This document shows positions 11,202 through 23,380 of a stretch of DNA of 64,000 nucleotides, in pieces (the stretch's first letter is position 1; each line of letters starts with the position of its first letter). The position numbers and the translations under genes were made by a program. Source of the DNA: Synanceia verrucosa (Eukaryota > Chordata > Actinopteri > Perciformes > Synanceiidae); contig CM056569.1 of assembly GCA_029721515.1 (NCBI GenBank), positions 17,050,507 to 17,114,506 on the forward strand, given 5' to 3'. Under the pieces are notes generated by a model. The model ran no database searches. It saw only the letters and a program-made list of their open reading frames with translations, and was not told the origin of the DNA.

Positions 11202-12308
11202 ATGTTGTTCGTCTTCCTCATGGTTTCTAGCTAACGGTGCTTATTGTGTGTTGCTAAGCTGATGCGTTCTTAAGAAATGTTTTACACCAGTGTTTGTGCC
11301 CTCAGGGTAAATCCAGCACATCTCAGTGGGCAGCATGTCTTACATTAACACAACTCACTTTGAGTCCACTTAGACACGTGTAGGTGGAGTTGATGTTGTT
11401 GACATGTTTCGGTTGAGTTCATTTCGAGTGGCGTTCCCAATCAGTCATGGATGCAATTCAAAAGATTTTAGACCGCTACAAATTCACTGATATCCTGGAT
11501 TTACACCATGGAACATTATTGGTTCTGTGTGATGGTCCTGCCTTTCCTTTTGAATGATGGTCTTGTATTGTCTTTTGTTATAAATCCAGCACACCCCACC
11601 CTTTCCTTTATGGTGCCTGGGAGGACCCCCTCATGGACTCTCTGTACTGTTTGCTGGCCCTCAACAGGTGCACTTCTTCTGTGTTGGACCTTTAAAGGCC
11701 CGGGGTGAAGGTGGAGCTTTACAGCACCCCTCACTAGGCCTCACTGCTTAGTGCTCGCTGTGTCATCACTTCCTGTGGGGAGGAACGGAGCTTCCTAACA
11801 AACCCACTGAAACGCAGACCCCGTCGTGTGGGTGTCCTTTTTTGCCACATCATCATTGATGATATGATTTGTTCATCATACAAGTTATGAAGTAAATGTT
11901 AAGAAAAGTGTAACATAGAATATACACTGAATAAAGCTGCATTTTGGAGTTGGACTGCTCAAGTGTTTTCTTCCTCTTTACTGGTCAGGGCTAAAATCAT
12001 GGTTCAGTGATGCACCGCAGAGAGAGAGTGTTCTCTGGAAAGTTGTACAAGCTTTCATTGGAGATAACTGGGACTCATGGATAGTCATCAGGAGGTTCTG
12101 TCTCACCACCCAGCACTGGCTTTCATTCTCTGGCTTCAGAAGCCACTCCCCTCTCCCAGGCCTAAAACTCTCTTGCACAGTTTAAAACATTGCTTGAATC
12201 TGCTTCCTGTTGTTCTGACATCCAGTGCCGCAGAAGGAGGAAGTATACGTATAGCTGGAACTTGAATTTAACTTTAAAATGCAGGCTATAAATAAGTGAT
12301 TATTATTT
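11202..12308. other. Non-coding stretch, no gene seen
   Basis: Only short frames are present. A 36-codon frame at 11447-11557 has an ATG but no family resemblance and no splice context. Confidence 0.5.
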
Positions 12309-12666
12309 TAGTGGTGTAGTGGTTAGCACTGTCGCCTCACAGCAAGAAGGTACCGGCTTAGAATCCCGGCCCGGTGCCTTTCTGTGTGGAGTTTTATGTT
12401 CTCCCTGTGTCTGTATGGGTTCTCTCTGGTACTCCAACTTCCTCCCACCATCCAAAAACATGCATGGGGATTAGGTTAATTGGCTAATTTAAATTGTCTG
12501 TAGGTGTGAATGTGAGTGTGAGTGGTTGTCTGTCTCTATGTGCCCTGTGATGAACTGGAGACTTGTCCAGGGTGTACCCTGTCTTTCACCCTAAGACAGC
12601 TGGGATGGGCTCCAGCCCCCCCCACGACCCTATGTGAGGATAAGTGGTAGATAATGGATGGATAGA
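12309..12666 (+). mobile_element. tRNA-derived SINE, near full length
   Basis: The head GTGGTGTAGTGGTTAGCACT carries a tRNA-like A box, and about 30 bases later a decayed B box (GGCTTAGAATCC) follows. The body has CTTCCTCCCACCATCC, CATGCATGGGGATTAGG and GTGTACCCTG. The copy ends in a short GGATGGATAG tail typical of the family. It is in the same orientation as the copy at 56345. The head is not a working tRNA gene. Confidence 0.88.
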
Positions 12667-13934
12667 TTTTAGCCATCATCAAGCAACATGTTATTACAAC
12701 GTGATATTTATCCTGATGCCATTCCCTGATGTCGGCTTGTCACTATTAGGGTTAAAGTATAGTTTTGTAGAGGGATGCACCCATTTGATATTAGTATTAT
12801 TGGTATCGATACTGAGATTGAAGAAAATTCTAGGTCAGTTATTGCAATGAAGCAGCAGAACTCCATTCATAACGCAAGTAAACTAACGACACAGTCGTAA
12901 CTAACGATCAAATATGCTGATAAAATTACAGTAGATTAACCATCTTTTCTGAATCTGTCCAAACTTCTCCTGTAATTCAGCAAATAAATAATCCTTCATC
13001 AAAGTATTAATTTGTAAAAGGAAAAGAGAAAGTGGCTTCTTTTTCATAAACACCATGCTGCTTCCTGATTGCTCTCCTTGTCAGTTTTTTCTCACAGTCT
13101 CTCAATCGCAGACTTGTTGTCAAAAGGTTTTAAAAAAGCCCTCCGAACTTATTCTCCTCCGAATCTCTGCCGGGATTCAAATAAATGCTTTGCTCAGCAA
13201 TTTCCTCCACAATATCTGCCTGCAACACGGCTCATTTACCAGGCACTGAGCAGCAGGTCTGGGGCCTGCGCTCCAAATGCTTTTGTAATGCAAGGCCTGC
13301 TCTGTGTTCCCAGAGGAACCTGTATGGGATGATCTTGGGCTGTTATTTCCATGTGGGGGAAGCAGGGACCGGCTGCGCAGTCGGCAGAACTGTTGTGGCC
13401 CGACCTCCAAACAGGCAAACTTTCATTAGCGACACGATCCCCCGGCAGTGCCCTGCTCACCTTCTCACACTGCCTTATTTTCCATCTGCAAACACCAGGC
13501 CGGTGTGACAGCGAGGTTTCACCCTCAGAGAATATTTTGTTTGAAATCTAACGAGATTGCGTGGCTGGGATTTGTAACACCCACAGAAATACTGTGCGAG
13601 CTCCTCTCTGGTCTGCTGCGTGGGCTTCTTTCAGTCATTATTCATTTTCCAAGTGTTATGTTTATGCTTTGTGGGTCTGCAGTGTGTAGGTGAGGGGCTG
13701 CCAGAGAGCGCTGTGCTTCTGAGAGCTTCCTGTTTCAGTCTGATGCTGTCAGTCTCCATGCCAGCAGCAGTGTAATGTAGTTCTACAACATGTGGCGTTG
13801 GTAACCCCTTATATGATCATCTGTCTGATGCTGTGTAAAACAGTACTGTTTAGCTTTACATCTCTAGTATTTCTCCAAAAGAGTCTGCAACCAAAAGCAC
13901 ACGTATTTCGTACACTTGCTTTATTACGCTTAGT
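12667..13934. other. Non-coding stretch, no gene seen
   Basis: A possible hAT-like start (TAGAGGGATGCACCC near 12768) has no partner end. The part at 13040-13700 is more GC-balanced and free of recognised repeats, but its overlapping frames in several phases share no domain. Confidence 0.45.
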
Positions 13935-14761
13935 TAGGGCTGGGTACCAAACTTCAATACTTTTGTAGCACCAACCGAAAAGCATTGATCCCGTCAGGCA
14001 TCAAAAAATGAATCATCTTTCAGTGCCAAATTCTGATACCCAGGTGTCTGTTATCCATGCTCTCAGATGTCTCTATGTCCCCTTCATATTAGTGACCACT
14101 GATTCGTCCCCTCACTTTCCCAGCATAAGGAGACAAACATCCCTGGTAAAACAGAGCATCATTGCAGCAGCACTGGGAGCCTGATTTGTGTTTCGTCTCA
14201 TGGTGCGTTCCAGTTGTACAAAAATGTTGGAATTTCCAAGCTCCAAGTCAGAATTTAAATCAGAATCCCAGTGAAGTCGTATCTCCAACTCAGAAAGTCG
14301 GATTAATCTCACCAACCAGACATAGAATCCATGCTATCTGCTATTGATGTAAACAGTAGCTACAGTAGTCTGTAAGGCTGGAAGAGCTGGGAACACTAAA
14401 CTTTGAGGTTAAGATGATCTGAGCTCTGACTTCTGACTGAAGTTCTGACTTCCAGTGAACACACCATAAGGTAAACTCTCACTCCCCAGGGTCCTAAAGA
14501 GGAACAGGTAGCAGCCTGTGCCTGTTGATCATCATCAGACCATTGACTAGTATGTCTACCATGATAAAGACCAAATTACACATAAATAACTTATTGAGCT
14601 GAAATCATAAAAACCAATAATAATTTTAGTAATAATAATAATGAAGAAATTACACAAGAATAACTCATGGTATCGAAAAAGTATTGTTGTGGTACCAGTA
14701 TCAAAACAGAGGTACTGAAATTGACATCACATGAAAACATTTTGAACGATACCCAGCCCTA
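13935..14761. mobile_element. hAT-type MITE, family A copy 1
   Basis: The 12-bp terminal inverted repeats TAGGGCTGGGTA are perfect. Eight-base flanks CGCTTAGT and CTCCTAGT match at 6 of 8 positions, as expected for an old hAT target duplication. It is in the opposite orientation to the copies at 19294 and 21825 and shares their internal blocks, including AGTTCTGACTTCCAGTGAAC and TGTGCCTGTTGATCATCATC. It has no transposase frame. Confidence 0.82.
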
Positions 14762-15092
14762 CTCCTAGTGATTTTATTACTACTCTGTTGTGATATTACT
14801 CTATCCACTTTACTGTAACAATGCAAATTTCCCTGTTCCCTTCCGCCATGTTTGACTGCTGGCAGTAACATCTCACGTGATCTTGTTCCTTGGAAAGCGG
14901 TGGAAAGCGGCACTAAACGCTGATCACGCGAGACTAACAGGGTTGAAACTTCATGCTGCTTCTCCGCATGTCCAATGAAGAAAAAAATACTCAAATTACA
15001 AGATTGATCATTGGATTTTATGAATTGATTATGAACCATTTAAAGGAAAATCGATTAAAATTTTTTGAATCAATTTTTTGAACCCAGCCCTA
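14762..15092. mobile_element. hAT-type MITE fragment abutting copy 1
   Basis: Only a right terminus is present: the segment ends TTTGAACCCAGCCCTA. Just inside it lie ATCGATTAAAATTTTTTG and TTATGAACCATTTAAAGG. No left terminus was found, and the fragment begins where the previous element stops. It may be a truncated relative that was in place when the neighbouring element inserted. Confidence 0.55.
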
Positions 15093-15980
15093 GGTGAAAC
15101 AGTGTACTAAGTTACTCTTTGACACTTTTTATTATTACAGTTATCACATTAAATCATGTCTAGGCTTGACAGAGACTGAAACAGTACAAATAACACTGTC
15201 ACTTCTGCCTTTTGAAAGAAATATATTTTAAACATTTTCAGTACTTATTTTACACAGTATTGATGCAGCTGCTGCTCAAACACACACTGTGTCAATTTTT
15301 CATGGTAGCAAAAATGGAACATAGATTTTCTGTATTTTTCATGGTACTATATCAAAGTTAGAAATTACTTTTTTTGTGGCGGTCTAACACATACTAGCTT
15401 TTCCCATTTCTTTCAGTTTTCATCAGTTCTCAGGCAACTGAGAAAAAGCTCAACTGAAATGAAGATGAGGTTGAAATTTCCAGGAAAAAAAAACACTTGA
15501 CCAGAAGTGTTACCATCATAAAACACCTTCCCTTAACTAGAATCACACTCCTTTTTATTTGATATACACTCCCTGGTTCTGTTTTAATTGGAAATAAAGA
15601 TGACCGTTAGCTCACAGAAACAGGAAATCTTTAGTCTTTAAATGTTATTTGATCCCTGCCTCATGTAGATATGAATGGATTGATTGTATCCCCCACAGAA
15701 GGAATAATGCCAGGATGACACAGCCATCACATCACACTGTAGTTCAGCTGTTAGCACTCATTAATCCATGCCTACTGGGCTGCTCTCCCTTCTGCATGGA
15801 GAGAGACAGTTGGCAGGTGCATTTGGTAGGAAATAGTTCTCATTGAAAACAGTTCTCTAACATTTCACTAAGGGCTGCAGCGAACCTTTTTTTATTACTC
15901 ATTAAACATATTGTCCATAAAACGTCACCATTGTGAAAAACACTGATCACCCAAAACTAAAGATTGTATTTGGGTCTTTG
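15093..15980. other. Non-coding stretch, no gene seen
   Basis: AT-rich sequence with short frames. No element ends were recognised. Confidence 0.5.
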
Positions 15981-15988
15981 CTAGATTA

Positions 15989-16504
15989 TAGGGATGTAAC
16001 TATACACAATGCGATACAATTTCTGATACTGGGTTAATGATACTATTTTCTCACTTTTTTTTTTTAAACAGATAGAGACAAACTCTGATTCAGAACGATT
16101 CCTTTAATTATTTCTCGGACAAAAAAGAGAAAGTAAATTCAAAACACAAAGAATGCAATGAATGCATATTTAAATAACATATTTAGATATATAAACACTA
16201 CAAATAATATTTTATCTTATCTTTAACAAATTAAAGATAATCATTTTTTTATTTCTCAAAGATAGGGTAAACTGCGCAATACAATCCTTTACCTTAAACA
16301 ACAAAATATATATTAAAAATGGATTTTTAAAACAAAACCTTGAGGCTGGTCTGTGCATCCTCGATTTTAAAATCAATTGTGACCACCACCATGTCTCTCT
16401 TTCTGTCTGAATACCTGACAGTGACGTACGATGTGTGACTCAAAAGTAGATTACAACTGTTACACAGTTGTGTTCATTTTTAACTCTAATTTTTTACATC
16501 CCTA
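15989..16504. mobile_element. hAT-type MITE with perfect target duplication
   Basis: The 11-bp ends TAGGGATGTAA and TTACATCCCTA are perfect inverted repeats. The element is flanked on both sides by CTAGATTA (15981-15988 and 16505-16512). Its 516 bases are AT-rich with no coding frame. A TAGGG terminus with an 8-base duplication defines a non-autonomous hAT element. Confidence 0.92.
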
Positions 16505-16512
16505 CTAGATTA

Positions 16513-17785
16513 TCAGGCTGGAGTTCAGATTTTCTACCTGTATCATCAAAGCCTTCTGTATCTGCATCTCTTCTCAAACCTTTAAGCTCCGGCTATGGTT
16601 CACCTGCATCAGATTATTTCAGCTTTAGTTAATTCCATAATGGCTCAGATCAAACTTGTGGCTGTTTCATGGTTAATGTTCTCTCTATAAGACAGTGTAG
16701 GGAAAGAGAATAACATCACTTGAAAGGCTAATTCATGGTTTCTGCCTGCGTTGTTCAGCTAAATCCAGTAAACTGGTGGACGAGGTCGCTGTCAGGACCT
16801 TTGTTTGCACAGATCCAGTGGTACTGCCGTAAAGACTACTCGCTGTGACGCTGTCAACAGCATAATGCCGCCCCAGTGTGGGATTTGACATTGCTATTAC
16901 TACTGCTGCCAGTTGTTACCAAAAGGCTTTTAAAAATGTTCCTGTGGTAAAAGATTACAACAGCAAACCCCCTAAAATGCTTTTGTTACTCTCCTCCTTG
17001 ATATTAAATTGAAGTGAAAACATACAACCAAGAGAAACTCTGAACACCGGAGAACAGCTAGTCTAAAGTAGAGCACGCCTGAATGACTGATATGACAGAG
17101 CACTTGGTGATAACGACGAGCAAAACCCACTCTTATTGATATGTAAATGCTACCGCTTTTCAGGAATGGCAGGAATAATTTGCAGCATATTATTGGATTT
17201 GGCGACTGTTTTGTCTCGCAGACACACTCTGAAGGCGACTCTCATCCTGCCAGGTGTGAAGGAAGGTGAATGCGCCAATCATCGGTTTCACTTTCCCTGT
17301 CCCACCACTTCTGTGAGCTCTGTGGAAAATCTAGGAGTGAAGAGGGAGAGGAGGAAGGGCACTCCTTCACTGAGCACCTCATTAAAACTGGGACGAGCTC
17401 AGGAATACTTGAACTGAGAGAGAGAGAGAGAGAGAGAGAGATGAAGAGCCATGTGAAGAGATGAGGTCTGTGGGGATTTAGGATATAGGAAATATAAGAC
17501 TAAGCTGTTATAGAGGGATTGGACTGCTCCTGCTGATGTGGAGAGTTCATCAGTGCCAGGTCCTACAGCCTGCATCTGACACACAGCCTCATTTTTAAAC
17601 CTATTGTCCTTGATTTGGTCCAAATCAGCTTTACACTTGGTGCTTGCTGCATCCACACAGTAAAGGTCCTGCTGTATTCTGCAAAAGTTAAAGGTCTTTC
17701 TAAGGAATCTACCTATATAGTAGAGACAACTGTGTCTTTGTGTGTCTGCCGTCTCTTTTCTTCTCATTGAAGGATCCATCTGGAG
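16513..17785. other. Non-coding stretch with a (GA)n tract
   Basis: The block 17130-17420 has a pyrimidine-AG near 17160 and an open frame of 93 codons, but neither protein nor conservation can be recognised. Apart from the (GA)n tract listed separately, nothing else stands out. Confidence 0.45.
17416..17441. repeat. (GA)n microsatellite
   Basis: Thirteen GA units in a row. Confidence 0.95.
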
Positions 17786-17965
17786 GCTGCTGATGCTCAG
17801 TGATAAAGCAGGTCAGTCGGTGGTTTGATCCTAGTTTCTAGCAGTCGATGTGCTGTGGTGTCCTTGAGCAAGGTATCTAACCCTAAATTGCTCCCAATGC
17901 ATTGATGCATGAATGTTTCCCCTGATGGCCTCCAGTGTATAAATGTTTGTGAAAAGCTGAAAGTG
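17786..17965 (+). mobile_element. tRNA-derived SINE remnant
   Basis: The head has an A-box-like TGCTCAGTGATAAAGC and a B-box-like GGTTTGATCC, followed by the family body GTGTCCTTGAGCAAGGTATC and CTAAATTGCTCCC. The 3' end fades into TGTATAAATG. It belongs to the same SINE family as the copy at 59430 but is older. Confidence 0.65.
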
Positions 17966-18399
17966 ATATGTAATGTAAAGGCATGTACAGTTCATTTACC
18001 ATTGACATCTGACATAGGAAAATTGTGCAATTTAAAACGTTCAATTATTTATAATTTTCAGAATAAGAAACAGGTTTATTGCCAGGTAAGTTTGCGCAAA
18101 CAAGGACAACATTGTAATATGGCACTAAAGGAGAAATATAGTCATGATTTAATCTTAAGAGATCTAGTCACAACCCTAGTCATTACTGGCTTGAAACTCA
18201 CAAACCCTCAAGGACGAGCCCACCACAGTGCCACACCATCTAGGGGCATCTTTTACTGATTCAGCTTCACTGTCACAAGAAACAATACGTCTTTATTTTC
18301 CTTTGAGGGGAAATTTGGTTTACAGTAGAGGGCAAAAACACAACATACAAGAGAATATAGGACATTGATCACAACAAACAGATGTATCTGTCTGTTAAA

Positions 18400-18501
18400 A
18401 GGGATATATATATATACACGTATATATCTATGCGCGTATAGATATATACGCGTATATATACTGTATATATATACGCGTGTATATATATATATATATACAG
18501 C

Positions 18502-18539
<38 letters not shown>

Positions 18540-18566
18540 GTGTATACATATGTATATATATACATG
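18400..18566. repeat. Alternating AT / ACGCGT palindromic repeat
   Basis: Long (TA)n runs are punctuated by ATACGCGTAT and GCGCGTATAG cores and by CAGCGTGTATA. Many sub-segments are self-complementary. Tyr-Ile repeat frames on both strands are artefacts of the repeat. Confidence 0.9.
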
Positions 18567-18569
18567 AGT

Positions 18570-19293
18570 AACATACAGAGGACTTGATTTTTTTTTTTAT
18601 GATTGATCAGACAGAGTGCATTTTTACACAAGGAACCAGCAAAGTGAATGTGAGTGCCTCGCTCTGTGGAATTGTTAAGCAGTTTTTTAAATGAGGATGG
18701 TGCCTTGGGAAAAGAGCCATAACTTGATGGTACAGAAGCATATTGTGGAGGCATTACTTATACATGTTGATAGCGTAAGTGCATAAGTATTAAGGGAAAT
18801 ATTGATTTGTGTAGTAGTGCTTTTACAGTTTGATGTGGGCTGCAGTGATGTAATGGAATGTTAAGAACAATAGAAAAGCATTACAGACATGGAGGAGCTG
18901 CCATGTGAAAGGTTGATAATGGTGAGTGCTTGTGGTTTAGGCAACGGCACTGGAGTAAATAAGTTCTTAAGGTTCTAACCGGGGTTTAAAAGTTGTCAAA
19001 GTTGGGACAGGTCTTCTATGTTCTGTAGGTTTTTGGACTCAAAGAGCAGTGAGCAGATGGTTGCCTGATAATCTGAGGGGTCAGGAGGTGGTCAGAGATG
19101 TATTGTATAATGTGTTATTTTTTGTAACGGTGTTAATAGCCTGCTGCTATTTTGTTGCTTCATGGCACCCTTACTGACATCTTCCTGCTTCCTGCTGCAT
19201 TCATGGAGACAAACGACAGCAATATGCTTCTGAATGGTTGGTTTTATTTTGAAAAACTCCCAGACGGCTCAGTGGCGACATCAGAAATAATAT
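18570..19293. other. Non-coding stretch, no gene seen
   Basis: Short frames only. Confidence 0.5.
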
Positions 19294-19930
19294 TAGGGCA
19301 GGGTATCGTTCATAATTTTTGATGCAATGCCAATTTCAGTGCCTTTGTTTCAATACTGGTTCCAGAACAAGACTTTTTTCAATACCTCAGTGAGTTATTT
19401 TTGTGTAATTTAGGCTTTAATCATGGTCATCATTAATATTATTATTATTATTATTATTGTTATTATTATTGTTTTATGATTTGAGCTCAGTAAGTTGTTT
19501 TTGTGTAATTTGGTCTTTATCATGGTAGACATACTAGACAATGATCTGATGATGATCAACAGGCACAGGATGCTACTAGTTCCTCTTTAGGACCCTGGGG
19601 AGTGAGAGTTTGTTTTATGGTGTGTTCACTGGAAGTCAGAACTTGGAGCTTAGATCATCATAACCTCAAAGTTCAGTGTTCCCAGCTCTTCTAGCCTTAC
19701 AGACGTACAACAAAACATGTAGCTACTGTTTACTTCAGTAGCAGATAGCATGAATTCTATGTCTGGTTGGTGAGATTAATTCGACTTTCTGATTTGGAGA
19801 TCTGACTTCTTGGAGGTTCTGATATAAATTTTGATTTGGAGCTTGGAACTTCTGACATTTATTTACAACAGGAATGCACCATGAGTCTAAACACTGGTCA
19901 GCTGACTGCAGACCAGGCAACATCATGAAT
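19294..19930. mobile_element. hAT-type MITE, family A copy 2, right end missing
   Basis: It begins TAGGGCAGGGTATCGTT and carries the family blocks GATGCAATGCCAATTTCAG and ATGATCAACAGGCACAGG. An ATT microsatellite sits at 19436-19458. The homology to copies 1 and 3 stops near 19930 without a right terminus. Confidence 0.75.
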
Positions 19931-21824
19931 TGTCTAAGAGACGATTGATCACAGTCTCTTAATATGATCTGAAAAACTGCTGGGAAATGATCATGAATAG
20001 GATTTGAATCATGAAATCAAAATATGATTACTTGCAATTAACTATTGATATTCAGCAAATTGTTACCTAAGTGCTCCATGGTCAGTTATGATCCAGTCGG
20101 ACTAGACACCAGAGATATTGCCTGAATTTATTATTCTGAACCTTAATGAGGACAGTCTCAGCGCTGCTCCCATTAATCCAGATACTGTAATAAGCACTAT
20201 CATGCTGAAATCATAACCTGAGTCCCTCTGCTATTTTTCTGACTCGTCATGTTTATGACTGAGATATATTGCCTTTTAGATAAATATGCATGCATAATGG
20301 TGATGTATTATTCATGGTGATAATTCAAATGCTGAAGTTTGGTCAGTAATAACAGAATCCACTAAAAGCAAGCAAAGTTTCAAGTTTAAAGACAGCAGAG
20401 TTTTGAAAGACGTCTACATGTCCTGATTGGCTCGGACAGGAGAGGTAGATGTGGCTGTGACTGATGTCGTTCTTCCAGCTCCTTGGCTCACACTCCAGAA
20501 GGCGGAGATCACAAAAATGAGTTGTACTTGTGCAGAGTTTTTCTTTTAATGAGGCTGTTGGCTGCATTAGAAGTTCAGTGTCCTCAATGCCCAGTGAACA
20601 GGAAGTGGCTACACCGGCCTACCCTGCCAACTTTCAGTGCTTCATGTTTGTATTGCAGGAGTTATATGAATACATTTCATCTCACTTTTTTGGAGAACGC
20701 TTACACCCCGTGCTGCCTCTCCGTCTAACTTTGTCTTCTCTTTGTCATCCTACAAGCTTTCCACCACCATTCACAGTTCCATAAAAAAAGTCCCCAAAGT
20801 AGGTTAAAGCAACAAAAAGAAAAGACAAGAAAAGAATAGAATCATCCATTCACATTCTGTGGTTCCAATGCAGCGAAAGTATGTGCTGTGCCATCTCACT
20901 TCTCTGTAGCTCCACACTGGGCATTAACCTCAGGGGAAAGAAAAGAGAAGACAAGATTCAGCACTTGAATGGGACTGGGCACACAAGATATTTTGGAGTG
21001 AAACAGCAGCAATGCAAACATACCAGATCTGTTATTACAGACGTAGTCTGTTGTCAGGATAGACAATAACCTAAAGCAGCAGATTGCCCCCTCGTTTGAA
21101 ATTACCCACATTATCGCTTCCCTTTTTGTCTATGTGGAGAGCCCTCTCCACTCCATATGCAAAGTGAATCCACACAGTTATTTCTCAAGAAGATAAAGTG
21201 TTTGCTGTGTATTATTCCTCCTTACCCTGCCCACCACTCTTCCTCGTCCTCCCTCTATCTTTCAGCCGCTGGAGTAGATATCCGCCGCTGTCAGATATAG
21301 ATCACCCCTCTCATTGTTTTTTCCTCAGTACCACGCCGTGATAGCTCGCCGTGTGTGAGCGCGACTCCTCAGGCTTTCTCTCTCTTCATGTCGGCTGAGA
21401 GTCCCTCAAGGTCTGCAGAAGAAAACAGAGTCAATAAAAAAATAAATAAGATGCAGTGTTAGAGGTGTGTGTATGAGGCATGGAGAATGACATGGTCCAC
21501 AAAGAGACAGAGTGTGAAACAGGGACAGTTTGTACAGGATTTATTCATGGTTGGTTTTGTGAAAGTGAGGAGATAAACTAGAGCTGTCAAAATTGGCCCA
21601 AAGTGACTTGGACAAATATTTTTGCTCATGGCCATGATACTGTCCTACCTACATGAGCAACAAATGATGTCAAAGTCAGCGTGATTGTATTGTTTCTGAC
21701 TGGACTATCCTGACTGAACCCAATGATACAATGCAGTGGACAAAGACCGACTGATTTTTGAAGGTAGAATGGATCTAAATAAGGTGGCAGCCAGTGTCGT
21801 AAAGGAGGAGGATATTGTCATTTT
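19931..21824. other. Non-coding stretch, no gene seen
   Basis: The part at 20860-21420 is more GC-balanced than its surroundings and has two pyrimidine-AG tracts (near 21265 and 21325), but no frame bounded by splice sites could be defended. A TAGAGCTGTCAAAATTGG motif at about 21579 resembles a hAT terminus without a partner. Confidence 0.45.
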
Positions 21825-22519
21825 TAGGGCTGGTTATTGTTAATTTTTTTTGATACAATGCCAATTTCAGTACCGTTGTTCCAAAACCAGTTCCAGAACG
21901 ATCATTTTTTTTATACTTCTTCAGACTATGGTCTGATGATGATCAACAGGCACAGGCTGCTACCAGTTCCTCTTTAGGACCCCGGGGAGTGAGAGTTTGC
22001 CTTATGGTGTGTTCAGAGGATGTCAGAACTTAGAGCTCAGATCAATATAACCCCAAAGTTTAGTGCTCCCAGCTTTTCCAGCCTTATAGACGTACAACAA
22101 AACATGTAGCTACTGTTTATGTTAGTAGCAGATAGCATGAATTCTATGTCTGGTTGGTGAGATTAATCTGACTTTCTGAGTTGGAGATCCAACTTCACGA
22201 GTGGTTCTTAAAATTCGAACACAGCCATATACACACCATTAGTCTAAAACACAAACAGCAGGCTCTCAGTGCTGTTGCAGTGACATTAATCCTCTGTTTT
22301 ACTGGTGATGTTTGTCTCCTTCTGCTGGGAAAGTGGAGGGTCGGATCAGTGTCTCTATGAATCTGTCCCCCCGTCCACAGAGACATCTGAGAGCATGGTT
22401 CACAGACACTTATGTATCAGAATTTGGCACAGTGAAATGATTCATTTTTTTGATACCCAATAGGATCGGAGCTTTTCAGTCAGTGCTACAAAAGTATTGA
22501 AGTTCAGTACCCAGCCCTA
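21825..22519. mobile_element. hAT-type MITE, family A copy 3
   Basis: The left end TAGGGCTGGTTA and right end TACCCAGCCCTA match at 11 of 12 positions as inverted repeats. The internal blocks are those of copies 1 and 2 and in the same orientation as copy 2. The flanking 8-mers (GTCATTTT and AACAGAAC) do not match, so the target duplication has decayed or one end has rearranged. Confidence 0.8.
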
Positions 22520-23372
22520 AACAGAACTTGCTTGAAGGACATCAGTGCTTTAGAAATCCTTTGACTATAAGAAGGTCCCAATCGACAAATCGATTAGCTG
22601 AAGAGTTTGTATTATTGCAGATTGAAGTTACAAGGTCAAACGATGCAATGCAGTCAGAGTGTTGCACGCCACTATTCCACTAGTTTTATTGTATCTCCTA
22701 TTTCATCATCATCATTTAGGAACTAAAAACCTGTAAAACTAAAACCATGTCCTTCTTCTGAGATCTGAGGTTAAGGGAAAAAGTTGTGTCAAGGACACTG
22801 TTCTAGAGGTGTATGTTTTTTTAAAATGTGCAGTTATTTACATCCACAGATGAATTCCCCCTCAGAATCATTGTGTTGTGGTGGAGGCAGATACAATGCT
22901 TCCCTACCGAACTGATATGACTTTGAACGTGAGAGTGATGTCTTTCCTGTGCTTCAGCCATGCTCAGTCCCATGTGGTGCAGCAACGCTACCAGAGCACA
23001 GCAGTCCGGCGCTCAGCTGCTCTGTCAGCCCATTTCATGCTTCCTAAATCTACACATTACTGTTAACAATCACCACTGTCCGAGACCATTCAGTCAGTAC
23101 AAAGCAATGATGGGGAGTGAATTCTTCAGGGATCTGGCTGTGAATGCCTCCTTACCAGAGTTATTTATGCTTTTTGTGATCATTATTATGCTGGTATTTT
23201 CCATTTTGTTAGACTGTGTGTGATTCGTCATGACAAAACCTGATCCTGAGACTCCTACTGTATCAGGAACTACCACAGAGGAGTTTTAGAGTCCTGCCAG
23301 GTGATTGTCTTGGTCTGTCTGTCTGTGGTCAGTTTTTATTGCAGTCAAGGTGCAGTCATGAAACTTCGCAGG
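22520..23372. other. Non-coding stretch, no gene seen
   Basis: Only short overlapping frames are present. A frame at 22960-23223 ends in a hydrophobic run (LFVIIIMLVFSILL), but it lacks any family resemblance or splice context. Confidence 0.45.
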
Positions 23373-23380
23373 TGTGTAGT

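Noticed and set aside
11447..11557. 36-codon frame MDAIQKILDRYKFTDILDLH...
   Set aside because: It reads like protein but is short, matches no family I know and has no splice signals that would make it an exon.
12309..12400. tRNA gene (A and B boxes); likewise at 28490, 32671, 56345 and 59430
   Set aside because: The boxes belong to SINE heads. The clover-leaf stems do not form properly, and each is followed by a SINE body rather than a terminator.
21230..21420. Possible exon after pyrimidine-rich AG at about 21265 or 21325
   Set aside because: Stops occur soon after either acceptor in the frames checked, and no donor fits.
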